Assembly: GCA_021464525.1 (NCBI GenBank)
Contig: JADRCO010000392.1
Coordinates: forward strand, 1 to 34,838
Source of the DNA: Rhizophagus sp. LPA8_4_AMF
Taxonomy: Eukaryota > Glomeromycota > Glomeromycetes > Glomerales > Glomeraceae
DNA length: 34,838 nucleotides
Direction: 5' to 3'
Both the position numbers and the translations under genes were made by a program. This document shows, piece after piece, positions 12,601-23,091 of the stretch. Each line of letters opens with the position of its first letter. Within the stretch, counting starts at the first letter, position 1. The notes under the pieces were generated by a model, which had not been told where the DNA came from, searched no databases, and worked only from the letters and a program-made list of their open reading frames with translations.

Positions 12601-13522
12601 AAACTTCACTTATGTGAAACAAAGTTATCTGGAACGAAAAGGAAAAAAAAATTATAAATAAAATAGGAATTTTTAAAAAGAAATTTATTAAATAATAAGT
12701 TGTATTTAGCCACAATAATATTTTAATTATTATCTATTGAATTATTTAGTTTGAAATTTATTTGTATATTGTTTCTCTTATTTGTAAGAAGTATATAAAT
12801 ACAAAAAAAAATAAACTTATTATTGACTAGATAAGTAACAATGTCAATTTTACATCTACGTTCCCATAAAAGATATAAATATATGATAATGTGATAATTA
12901 ATTGTGTAAATCACACTTATTTTGTAAAAGTGAACATGTTTCGTATAGTCATTGCATAAAAAGAGTAATAAATCTGGAAAAAGAATTGAATGATTTATAT
13001 CTAATAAACACATGGTGATGACTGCAAAGTGCAAACAATTTTTAGCCAAGTTTTGGGTTCCCAATTCTTTTTACGTAAAGAAAATTGGCCGATCAATTTA
13101 CATTTATTTATAATATTACGGAAAGAATAAAAAAAATGAGAACTTTAATTTTATGACCGAATTTATTGTATATAAAAAAAAATTTTTAATATAGCGATCC
13201 TTATTTGGAAGTAGTAGAAAAATATACAGTATATATTATTATGGGTAAGATTCATAATTAATCCCTGGATGCACGATCGCTAACGACTGAAGTAAATGAT
13301 TTCTTATTTTATTTTATTTAAATTAGATCATCGTTTGTAGGAATGAACAACAATTTCATGGCGTATATTATATGCTTTTGAAACAGGTTTTGCAAATCAT
13401 ATCGGTTTTGGCCGAATAAAAATGGGCTCAGGAACGAAATTTTGGTGTTAACCGTCTTGGCTTTATATATATATTTTTTTTAAAACTTTTTTTTGGCCAC
13501 AATCTCAATACTCTTATTAAAA
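12601..13522. other. Intergenic region between Argonaute and the lipid kinase
   Basis: An A/T-rich spacer. A minus-strand open frame of 113 codons (13064-12723) is rich in Ile, Tyr, Leu and Asn, has no recognisable motif, and I do not call it a gene. The last 100 bases include a T-rich run and the leader of the next gene. No RNA gene was seen. Confidence 0.5.
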
Positions 13523-15434
13523 ATGACTGAATTTCTTCAGTTACGAGTTAAGAATGAGGATAAAACTATAAATTTATCTTTCAATAATGATATATTATCT
13601 TTTGAGATGAAAAAGAAAAATTTTAAAGCTGCAAATAAACCTATAAGCATACCTGCTAGGAATATTCTTTCCGTTACTTTAAATGATTCTCGTATAACGA
13701 TTAATGCTCTTATTCCAAAAGATAAATTAAAATTAAAGTTAAAAACTTATTCTTTTGAACACAATGACGAGAAAGCCGCACAGACATGGATAGATACTGT
13801 TAATTTAGCTGCGTATAAAGGTATATAATTTTATTCGAAAACAATAAAATTTTGTTATTATTAACGTGAATATATAATCGCAACGTTTTTATTAAAATTA
13901 TAAAGAAAATCTTAATGATTTTAGACGCGAAAAAAGCAAAACATCTTAAAGTATTTATTAATCCTATTGGAGGTTCGGGTAAAGCTAAAAAGATTTTCAA
14001 CAAGATAGTTAAACCTATCTTTGATGCAGCAAATTGTACTTATGATATTACTTGTTAGTATTATCAGTAATTAAATTTATAATATTAATTATCTTGCATT
14101 TTAGATCTAATGAATTTTACTAATAATTAGCCATAATTTTGTAGTGACTGAACATTCTAATCATGCAAAAGAAATTACAAATAAATTGGATTTAAAAACT
14201 TACGATGCAATTATTTCGGCGAGCGGTGACGGTATAATTCACGAAATAGTTAATGGGCTTTTGTCACGTCCTGACGCGCTCGAAATCGATATCCCAATAG
14301 GCGTGATTCCTGCAGGTAATTATTTTGTATTCGAATATAATTTTATTTATAATAACGCTTTTTGAGATTTTTATAGGTACCGGTAATGCATTAAGTATTT
14401 GTCTTTTGGGAAACGATTATGGTATTAGCGTACCACATGCAGCTCTAAACATAATTAAAGGTAAAATTTTATATAAGATTATGTTCCTCTAAGTAATCTT
14501 TTTGAATTCAATTTTTTTTCATTTTTTTTTTTAAAAAAAAGGCGTTCCGATGAAAATTGATGTATGTTCTTTAACGCAAGATGACAAAAGATATTTTGCT
14601 TTTATGTCACTGAATTATGGTATTTTGGCGGACGGTGATATTTCGACTGATCATTTGAGGTATCTGTTTCCGTGTCCTAAAGATCGAAGTAATTTAATCT
14701 TAATTTTTTTAATGTTGAATCTCTAATATTTAGATGGATGAAAGATTTTCGATTTGTTCTTGGAACCATGCAAGCATTACTGGAAAATCGAAATTATGAC
14801 TGTGAATTAGCAATGAAAGTTGCTGAAGATAATATTGAAAGAATTAGACAAGAATATAATAATGTTTATAATTCTTCTTCCCCCAGTTCTATAATAGATA
14901 TACAAAATAAACCTAGAACACTTGTAAATAAATATGGAACTGTAAATGATTCAGATCTAATCAAAGAGTGGACTAAATTAAATGGTGATGGATATATTTT
15001 CTTTGCAGGTAAAGTTCCATGGGTATCTAGGAATAATCTTGCTTTCCCTTTTGCATTACCTTCGGATGGACTTTTAGATTTGATGATAGTTAAACGAGAT
15101 AAAATATCAAAAACGAAAGTTATAAATATATTACAAGCATTTAATGATGCAAGTCACATCAACATGAAAGAGGTAAACATTAATAACATTAAATGTACAT
15201 GAGGGTTAGGTTAAGATTAGGTCAAATCACGAAGAGATTTATTAATTTTTAACATTGTCAACCCTTTAATAGGTTAATTATTACAAAGTTGAAGCCTTTC
15301 GTTTAACTCCAAAAAATAAGGAAAATGGATATATTAGCATTGATGGAGAGAAAGCTCCATTTAAACCTTTTCAAGTTGAAGTTCTTCCTAAGATAATAAA
15401 TATAATTAGTGTAAATGGGAAATATTCTACTTAA
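13523..15434 (+). CDS. Sphingoid long-chain base (sphingosine) kinase, DAGK-like fold
   Basis: Seven exons give 466 aa: 13523-13820, 13925-14053, 14145-14315, 14377-14460, 14542-14659, 14734-15172 and 15273-15434. I start at the ATG at 13523; the upstream in-frame codons would begin on TTG. Residues 1-99 form a PH-like N-terminal region, as in LCB4-type kinases. The catalytic domain starts at about 105, with nucleotide-binding NPIGGSGKA at 112-120, SGDG at 169-172 (the family's catalytic Asp is D171) and GTGNA at 200-204. A second lobe has F-A-F-M-S-L-N-Y-G, then A-D-G-D-I-S-T-D-H-L-R-W before the exon 6 insert. The C-terminal I-D-G-E strand fits sphingosine kinases. It would phosphorylate sphingoid bases at the membrane to make signalling lipids and feed their breakdown. 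A ceramide kinase or other DAGK-fold enzyme is possible. The donor GTTAGT after 14053 is slightly off consensus. Confidence 0.88.
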
Positions 15435-17733
15435 TTTATTATTACCTTTTTTTTTTTAATATATAATTGTAAATAAGTAAATTAACAAAATGAATTGAAC
15501 GTAATAAAAGGATTATATATTATATGAATCTCCTAAAATAAAAGCCTAATCAATTATAAATTTCGGCTGTAGTCTAATCGCATTGACATAAATTTTAGAA
15601 TGCATCCATCCTACTTTTATTTTATTCATCATAATTTGATTTATTCTATTTATTTTTGTTTCTTTTTTAATGTGTTTAATGTGAAGAAGCAAAATAATAA
15701 TTGTCACGAGATTTCCGGTTGTCTTATTTCAGAAATTGACAGACGAATTTTATCGTCGTATTCGCTAGACCTTGCTATTAAGTTTTTCGTTCCAGTTTCA
15801 AATATTTACACATCCACGATCAAATTCCAATGAAATTGTCAAAATTTTCAAAACTACTAAAATATAAATAAATTGCAATGCCTGGTTCTGATATTATTAT
15901 ATATATAATATAGTGCAGAACCTTATACATGGTGGCATAAATTACCCTTGGTATTACGGTAATTCGGCATTACAATGGTGTAATATATTGCAACCTTTTG
16001 TTCAGATAGTAGCCCGCCGTAATGTCGAATTGCCGTAATGCCGTAATGCCGTAATGTTGAATTATTAATAATTAACTAGATTTAGAAAAATTACACTTTT
16101 ATTATAACGAGCAATGTAAAACATGCAAGATAATCGCGATTTCTATAAACTGTTATCATTTGTCCTCAAGTTAGACCAGTGTTAGACTTGATTAAAGAAA
16201 AATCGCATTTTAGATTTTAAATTTTATTCGGATCTAATACAATAAATTAATTAAAATTTTTTCAAAAAACCTGAATCATTCCGTTTAGTAATTATATTAA
16301 ATCTAAGCCATTATGCAACAATTGCATCGTGGCAATCAATATATTCCCGAGTCAGGTTTAGAATTTTATTAAAATCCGGTTAGTTAATCTGGTTAGTTGT
16401 GAAAATTTTATTTCACCTCATCAGTGCAAATAATCAATCATATAAATTTTGTCTTATTATACGGTAATTTAGTAATATTTTATATATTATCGTTCCTTTT
16501 ATCATCCGTTTCTAACTATGAAAAAAAAAATGTGTACAGCAATAGTAAAAAAAAGAAATAACCTATCAGTTACTGTTTTCAGTTTGTTCCCGAATTAGAT
16601 CTGAGTAAAAGTTGAAAAAAAAAAGTTAAAATCCGTCTGATTGTAATTTGTTCGTTTTAAGAGAATTGAATTACCAAATTTGAAAATACTCCCGAAAAAT
16701 TTTTTATAACCCGATTACTTATTGCCAGCACTATAAAATACAGTATATATCTATAAAAAAAAACAATTTATTTTATTACAAATCATATATTTAGTTCCTA
16801 ATACATTAATTTCACAATTCAGATGATTACTTTTTTTTTGTTGAGTCATATCAGAGAAAGATTAACAAGTTAGATCAAATTATATCAAATATCATTGTTC
16901 TGTTTGAAGAAAATTACAAAATTCAGCAAAGAAACAAATTTTATTTAAAATTTATGTCAAATGCAAATGTGCTTAATTATTACACAATAAGGCCATTAAC
17001 CATCTCAAAATTTTTCTTAAGTAAATTCAATTTAAATAAAATAATTTTTTAATATAAATTAATATAGGGTTTTGAAAAGTTCAATGCAAATTTAGTATTA
17101 AAATATATAAGTGATAATTTAAATAATAAACTATAATTGAATTATCACTTTAATGTTGCAATAATAGTTTTACAATAAAATTTTTAGAAAGTTTAGCGTT
17201 ATATCAATATTGATAATAATCTAATATAGGAAAGTTATAAGGTAAATTTTCAAATGACATCCTTTCTGGCTCAAAAATTTGAAGGGGGGAATAATTTAAA
17301 CAAACATGACATTTAAACATATTAAAAATTTCAGAAATTTTTGGTAAAATTGAAAATATTTGGTACCACTTAATTTTAGAAAAGAGAAGGGGTGCTTTAA
17401 ATATATGTGAACATAATTATATATTTAAATTACCTTTGAAATTTCAAAAATAGAGGGGGGAAATTGTCAGACACAAAATTAGTGTTCTGATCCTAAATCT
17501 GATAAATCTGAATTGATCCTTCAATTCAGATTGAAATCGGATATCTGTATCTGATATTTTTAGATAGTATTAATATAATAAATCCAGATGGTAATCCTAA
17601 GGATGCTGATCTGAATAATATAATTTTATTTATATTTCAAATAAAAAATTGATTAATAATTAAGGATAGATTCAAATAGATCGTAAATTTAAGGATAGAT
17701 CTATAAAAATTTAATACAGATTAATAATCAAAA
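15435..17733. other. Large intergenic region, no gene recognised
   Basis: This 2.3-kb stretch is A/T-rich with many stops in all frames. A 77-codon frame at 15600-15833 has no family features. A foldback repeat occupies 15950-16042 (separate entry). A perfect 12-bp inverted repeat with a 4-base loop lies at 17505-17532, a small hairpin without an obvious role. Two G-runs at 17284-17289 and 17454-17460 stand out in otherwise G-poor sequence and may mark remnants of an old repeat. I see no promoter or RNA gene that I can support. Confidence 0.5.
15950..16055. repeat. Foldback repeat with GCCGTAAT tandem units
   Basis: A 24-base arm at 15950-15973 is complementary, with about two mismatches, to 16019-16042, leaving a 45-base loop. 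The right arm overlaps three tandem copies of GCCGTAAT that run to about 16055. It may be a degenerate miniature inverted-repeat element or a hairpin formed by local duplication. I cannot identify target-site duplications. Confidence 0.55.
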
Positions 17734-17754
17734 TTATCGTTGACAGTCATGTGC

Positions 17755-17937
17755 TATGCTTGGTAGATCCATCACCTGAAATGCGCAGTACGATATCGGG
17801 AAAATTCTTGCCGAAATGAATAGCCGTGATTTGTATGGAAAAATAATCATAGATCCCGAAGAAAGTGATGAAACAATTAACAGATTTGGGAATGTTTCAA
17901 AAAAGAGGAGGAGTCGACTGTGAAGTTCATGTAAATT
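17755..17937 (+). pseudogene. Decayed fragment of a dispersed Rhizophagus-like gene or repeat
   Basis: On the plus strand one frame reads an in-frame stop and then a 44-residue stretch, including a K-I-L-A-E-M-N-S-R-D-L-Y-G-K segment, before stopping near 17920. There is no start codon in context. About 70 bases here (17755-17828) resemble 19947-20007, with shared words such as TATGCTT, TCACCTGA, ATGCGC and TTGCCGAA, so it is a member of a dispersed family. I cannot name the family. Confidence 0.45.
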
Positions 17938-18075
17938 AGTATAGATTTCGTCATGTATCATTGGTAAAGAGGGTTGCTAAAACAAACGATTCCGATTTAT
18001 TTTAAAGCGAGTCTTTACATTTGCAACATAAAATTGCAACATAATTCACATTCTTGTGTGAAATTTTATTGATCA

Positions 18076-18505
18076 TGTCAAGCACTCAATCCAGCGATTC
18101 ATTAAGGGAATTAAATGCTAAGCTCTTAGCTGAGATTGGCGAACTAAGGGATTAAGGTCGAGAATGATGAGCTTAAGGACAAAGAATGCTGATCTTAGAA
18201 GGAGATCGATGCTGAGAGAGCTGAACTTAAGGCCAGCTTCTAAAACAGAATGTGGAAGAGGTAAGAAACGTGAATACGTGATATTGAGAATGCCAGTTGG
18301 AGAAAACAAGACAGATTCTTCAGCTAAGAATGTTAGGCGTAATGTTGAGATTGCTGAGATTAAGGCCTTCATCAAAATTAAATTTTTTCAGGAAATATTT
18401 CCTTGCCCTGATTCTAAAAAATATTTTGTTAATTCAGTTGAACTATCTACTGCAGAAGCAAGGATTCAAGGGAGGGATATTTCTCTTGAGAAGGTTATAC
18501 CTTAA
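18076..18505 (+). pseudogene. Broken coiled-coil protein gene (multiple frameshifts)
   Basis: It starts with an ATG at 18076 and reads M-S-S-T-Q-S-S-D-S-L-R-E-L-N-A-K-L-L-A-E-I, a charged coiled-coil opening, then hits a stop near 18152. Coiled-coil language (V-E-N-D-E-L-K-D-K-E, then E-I-D-A-E-R-A-E-L-K-A-S) continues in other frames, broken by at least two further frameshifts or stops. The last segment, from about 18380 to the stop at 18503-18505, stays open. The pattern of Leu/Glu/Lys heptads fits a family of repetitive coiled-coil proteins that I believe is expanded in Rhizophagus; that attribution is from memory. No intact product is expected. It lies about 165 bases upstream of the next gene. 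Confidence 0.6.
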
Positions 18506-18671
18506 ATTGATTTTATCGATAACGTTAGTTTATTTTAAATCACCTGATAAAGATCGTCTTTCTGTATCACATATAACGTCACTATTTTACATAAATAACA
18601 CGTTCCAGTCTTCCAGACAAATATCGTTATCGTTCAAAAGTCAAAACTAATATAGTAGTAATTCAAAAGAA

Positions 18672-19402
18672 ATGCTTAAAATATTTACCTTTATCCTTTC
18701 ACCAGAATTCTCACCTTTACTGTTTATTATCTTTGTGCTTTGCGGATTTTATTGGAATCCAGTCGGATTTCTGTTCACAATTATTGGAGTGGCCTTTGCC
18801 TTGCGTTCGCGTTTACAACCTAGGTATAGTTAACATTTTTTGCAAATATTTAAAGATGATACTCATATTCATATTCAAATTCTCTCAGAAGAAAAGAACG
18901 CAAATTTTCTTTTCCAAAAGAATTTAGTAGAAGAACAAAAATATGTCTCGAAAAGTGGGGAAACATAATTTTAGATAGGAATGAAGCTGAAAGTGAAGAC
19001 GAAACTTTGTACGGTGACCCTATTTTGATAATCGAGTATAATGTTGCAGGCCTAACCGCTAGAAACATTACATCTGGTATGGTTGCTCAAGGTATGTCTG
19101 TAAATATTAAATTATTGCTTTTGAGGGTTTCCCTGATCTCTTTTTTTTGATTAGTTATCCGTAATACAACTGGCTATACACAAAAACCATTTCCGAACGC
19201 CTCACACGCTCCACAGTCGGATTCGGTTTTTGCGTTTAGTAAAATGGAAGTATTAGAAGACGCAGTCGAGAATCTCTATAACAACTACCACAATACAGTG
19301 ACCAATCAGAATCATCCCGTTGTCGGACGCGTTTTTGTTCTCGAGTTCCTACACAGGAATGGTTCTTTTGAAGCATTTGAAAGGAAACACGTGTTTAATT
19401 AA
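18672..19402 (+). CDS. Small membrane-anchored protein of unknown family, three exons
   Basis: The gene shows only after splicing. Exons are 18672-18823, 18889-19091 and 19155-19402, with introns of 65 and 63 bp and phases 2 and 1, giving 200 aa. Residues 1-50 contain two closely spaced hydrophobic helices (about 14-29 and 33-47) and then a strongly basic R-R-K-E-R-K linker. The rest, about 140 residues, is soluble and mixed, with the segment Y-G-D-P-I-L-I-I-E-Y-N and a C-terminal strand V-G-R-V-F-V-L-E-F. Four N-x-S/T sequons lie after the linker (NIT, NTT, NAS, NGS). The donors (GTATAG, GTATGT) and acceptors are good, and the first intron has a GTTAAC branch-like site. I recognise no family. 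It sits among decayed repeats, so it may be a lineage-specific gene. An extra upstream exon cannot be excluded. Confidence 0.6.
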
Positions 19403-20313
19403 TTTACTTTAAAATTCAGTTTCTCATTTGTAAACCTTGTAAATTCTCTTATTTGTAATTCCAGATCATATTGACTATATTGCTTGAATAATTTAATAAA
19501 TCAATATTTGCTAATTTGCTGTAAAAAAAGGTGTTGTGGTCGTGCTTATAATAATTTGTTAATTGTATTTACCTTTCAACTAACAACCTTACCAAGCGTG
19601 TTCCCACTCCCTGAATGTTGAGATTATAACTGCAAGTAGACAAGATTCCCAATCAAGTACTTCATTGATAATTAGGAGAATGAGCAATTAGCAATCAACT
19701 TCAGACGAATTCGCCAATAATCCAATCGGAACAAGAGATGGACGTGGATAGGGAGGCCAATCCCAGTAGCACCTATTCCTTCATTTTATGATTCTAATTC
19801 TTCAGGTGATTCCCAAATCAGAGAGAGTGAAGTATGGTATGATGAAGGAGATTATCGTGAAGATTATGACACGTATGATGAAGGACGTTATTACGAAGAC
19901 AAAGGATATTATTATCGTGATGGAAGATATGAAAGAAAAATCAGTATATGCTTAGGAAGTCACCTGAGATGCGCCGGTAAAATTATTGCCGAAGAATAGG
20001 GGCTGTGCGACGTGCAAATCGCATATATATATTTCGCTAAATTTTTTTTGATTCAATTTTTGCATGTCATGTCTCCGGCCACGCTATTATCATACTAACA
20101 AATCAATATTCGAATATAGGTATTTTTTGACAATCATTATTTCATGCGGGGATATCTATGCTAATCATGAAGTCATCTTTATCGATTTGCAAGGGGATTA
20201 ATGGATGACGAAATGCTGTGCGTAATTGCTGGTGAAAATCCGGCAATATCTTACTCCTGCGACGCCATAAAACTAGCGAGAAATGTTATCTTTTTTTTTC
20301 AGAAAACTTTACC
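19403..20313. other. Intergenic stretch of gene remnants
   Basis: It holds the decayed acidic fragment at 19676-20007 (separate entry) and, at 20201-20300, an open frame beginning M-D-D-E-M-L-C-V-I-A-G-E-N that faintly recalls the N-terminal leader of Crinkler-type proteins. It runs into the next gene out of frame. A T-rich tract followed by CAG at about 20290-20302 could be a 5'-UTR splice acceptor for the RING gene. Nothing else is supported. Confidence 0.4.
19676..20007 (+). pseudogene. Decayed acidic/tyrosine-rich gene fragment
   Basis: The first part reads as S-T-S-D-E-F-A-N-N-P-I-G-T-R-D-G-R-G between stops; a neighbouring frame then reads M-D-V-D-R-E-A-N-P-S-S. From about 19775 an open stretch is rich in Asp, Glu, Tyr, Arg and Gly (W-Y-D-E-G-D-Y-R-E-D-Y-type repeats) and stops near 19999. 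The end (19947-20007) resembles 17755-17828, so two copies of one dispersed sequence flank the small membrane gene. Multiple stops and frame changes indicate a pseudogene or relic. Confidence 0.5.
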
Positions 20314-21740
20314 ATGGAAAATCAAGAGAGCGGAAACCTGAGTACTACTAATGATTACGACAGCCTGGGTGACCTAATTTATTATGATGATGATGGTGGT
20401 GGCGGTGGTGGAGAAAAAAGTAAGATTACGAAACCTTACAAACTGTCTCTTATTAATCATAGGAACATAGCTTATAATATCCTGAAGTATCTTGAGGATG
20501 ATATGGTCGAGAATAAAGAAATTCCGGAGCTAGGGCAATGCTCCGAGTGTACGAACAATATTTTGACATCACCCATCAGAGCGCTCACCATCCTCTCCTG
20601 CGGGCATATTTTTCACAGACCATGTATCGAGAAGCAACTTCTACATACCAAACCCAGCACATGCCCATTTCCCGATTGTGGAAAGAATGTCGATATTATT
20701 GCGGACCCAAATTCTATTAGGAGATGTTCGCAATCATCACAATCTAGCGGAACTTCGGCTTTAACTAATTTGATAGGTAAAAAAGTTGTCCTGAATTCGC
20801 CAGTTATACCAGAAGAGGGAAGACCAACTGACCCAATGGACGTGGACCCCGATGGCAATGTAGCACTCATGAACGTACTATTATCAGGTGGAGAGCAAAG
20901 ATCGTCCAAGACTACTGGGGTCGCTAAAGAAACTTCTAACCAAGCAACCAACCCTGACAATTCCGAAAATATGGATGACTCGGAACTTTCTAGCAGACAA
21001 ATCCAACGCCCTATATGTGAGAAATGCTCCGAAGAGATTTCTATAGAAATTACGAAAGATACCGTCTTTTTGTCGTGTAAGCATGCCGTGCACTATGACT
21101 GTATTGATGATCCTCGCAAAAAGTGTCCTACCTGCCCAGCCGAAGATTTGGAATTGTTTCCAGTAGAACTGACTTCGAGTACCGCGCAGAAAAAACGCAC
21201 TCGGGAATCTACTGCCGAAAAGACCTCCAGCAAGAAAAAGAAGACATCTAATAAGGATGATGTTTCTACTATGCTGAAAAAGCTTATCGAAGAGCTGTTA
21301 ACTAATATCCCCGATTCTGGCGAAGTCCTGGAAGAAGCGAATGCGCCGGATGCTTCATCAAATACCGGAAATTTTTTATATCTCTCTGATATGCTGAGAC
21401 AAAAAATGAAGATGCAATGTGAAATGTCATCAATCGGTATTTTGACTTTGGGGAAGCTTTATATTTGCGATACAAGGAGTTAAAATTCAGCTATGGTAAG
21501 GACGGAGCAAAGGCTCTCGTTGAAGAAGAAGTTAGGAAACAAATTCCTGAAACAAAATTTTCTGAAGAAGCTTTGCGAAGGAGAAGGGGAAGGGCTGAGA
21601 AAGTCTATAAGCTATTTAATAGTATCGGCAAAACTAAAATAGAACGAATTAGGTCTTTTCCCGCGAGGTTCATTTTAAATTTATCTGATAATAATGTCAA
21701 CCGTGTCATTGCTGAAGTCTTAAGAGCAGAACGAAGATAG
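20314..21740 (+). pseudogene. Double RING-finger protein gene with a C-terminal frameshift
   Basis: This is an intronless gene, clearly less A/T-rich than its neighbours. Frame 1 encodes 389 aa (20314-21483). RING 1 at about residues 75-126 has C-x2-C, then C-G-H-x2-H-x2-C and a final C-P-x3-C. RING 2 at about 233-273 has C-x2-C, C-K-H-x2-H-x2-C and C-P-T-C. A basic nuclear-localisation-like K/R-rich segment follows at about 292-312. The reading then leaves family-like sequence near 21421 and stops, while another frame continues with sense from about 21425 (N-V-I-N-R-Y-F-D-F-G-E-A-L) to the stop at 21738-21740, including an A-L-R-R-R-R-x-R-A-x-K-V-Y-K-L-F helix. One missing base in the GAAAT run at 21421-21425 explains it. 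The N-terminal product could still be made as a truncated E3 ubiquitin ligase. A sequencing error is the main alternative. Confidence 0.65.
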
Positions 21741-23091
21741 ATATTACTGCGACACATTACTGCGCAATTAGCGGGCACGCGTGCCCAGAATTTTCATTTT
21801 TGTGTAGTTACAGCAAAATTCAAAATATGCGAAACACTCAGCAATTTTGTGCCGTGAACTTGCCGGGTTCGCGGGTTGGCGGGTTGCCAAAATAAATAAA
21901 ACACGTGACATGTTGCATATAACACATGAAAATTATATACCGAATAAATGTATTTTAAAATTTTTTCCTTATACCGCCAACCCGCGAACCCGGCAAGTTC
22001 GCGGCAGCAAAATTGCCGAGTGTTTCGCATATTTTGAATTTTGCTGTAAGCATAAATAAAAAGTAATAGTTTGCCCACATCGGGTTTTGTTCTTTTTTTA
22101 GATACATCTGCGAAATTGATATGCGATACTGTATAAATTAGTCTACATGCACTAACCAATACGTACTATAAGTTTGCCACTTCCAATAAGATTTCGAATG
22201 AAAAAATTTGCTGATTACTGCGCCAGGTGATTAATTCATTTTTCTGCGCAATTTTGACGAGCCCGGACTGAGTGTACATCGATAATGTATTATAATTTTT
22301 ATGGTAAATGGAAAGTTGCTTTAACATCCGTGTAACCCTTATTATGCAGTCTATTAGGATCATGCCGATCTTGGTAGACCGTTATTTTTGCCAGCGGGAT
22401 AAAAAATATTGGGTATGTATATAAATAACACGTTAATTAAAAATTATAAAGTTACTAGGCATGATCTTTTGGGTGGCATGCTTAATAATATAGTTGGGTA
22501 AAAATATCTCACTCCCGTAACCATTCAATAACTTGACGTTAATTGTGTAATATATTTAATATATTTAAATATATACTTTTCATAAAAGTGATAATGATCG
22601 TGAGACCCTGTGACAAGAAAAAGCATGCGATTATGATTTATGGCTTATATATTGAATTGTATGGGAATATTATAATATAAACACAAAATAAAGCCCACGG
22701 ATACGGTTAAAAGAATTAATCATTATTATGCCTTTCCTTAATGAAAAGAAAAAATGGTTTTATGACTCGTTTACTGTCATGACAAAAGTCTCATTGTCCT
22801 AAAAATATCATAGAATGAAGTTACGCCATGGTTAGTCAGAATTACACATCTTTCTCTGTCAAAAAAAAAACCATCATTTCGTTATTGCGCCACCTTTGGC
22901 ACTTTAGTCTAAACATAAACGATTTAATTATAAACAAATATTGCAATTTTATACTACTATATATAAGCCGACAATGATTCGCAGTCGATCTATAAATAAA
23001 ATAAAAAAATTTCCCATGCACGGATCAAGTATAAAATTAATAAGTAAATTAAAAATTACCAAATTTTTTCTCGTCAAAAATTTAGTTCAAA
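21741..23091. other. Intergenic region with a foldback element; 5' flank of the hydroxylase
   Basis: Beyond the foldback at 21808-22049 and the GGGCACGCGTGCCC palindrome at 21773-21786, the rest (22050-23091) is A/T-rich with no convincing coding frame. Short open frames on either strand near the foldback are by-products of its symmetry. The last 150 bases form the leader of the hydroxylase gene. Confidence 0.5.
21808..22049. repeat. Long inverted-repeat (foldback/MITE-like) element
   Basis: The left arm, 21808-21882, is nearly perfectly complementary to the right arm, 21974-22049, over about 75 bp. I count three single-base differences and one 1-base indel. The loop is 91 bases. The inner part of each arm is GC-rich (CGCGAACCCGGCAAGTTC-type words) in an A/T-rich genome, so the element did not arise from local sequence. 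The outer ends are TTACAGCAAAATTC and its complement. It looks like a recent non-autonomous DNA transposon relic or a hairpin-forming repeat. No transposase is nearby. I could not see a clear target-site duplication. Confidence 0.85.

Noticed and set aside
12723..13064. 113-codon minus-strand open frame between Argonaute and the lipid kinase
   Set aside because: The composition is Ile/Tyr/Asn/Leu-rich as expected from translated A/T DNA, there is no domain or signal, and no splice partners were found. It stays possible but unsupported.
15600..15833. 77-codon plus-strand open frame downstream of the lipid kinase
   Set aside because: Phe/Tyr/Ile-rich, no motif, no splice partners and no similarity that I can name.
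21794..22159. Open frames on both strands over the foldback element
   Set aside because: The two frames share mirrored peptide segments because the inverted repeat is read on both strands; they are by-products of the repeat.
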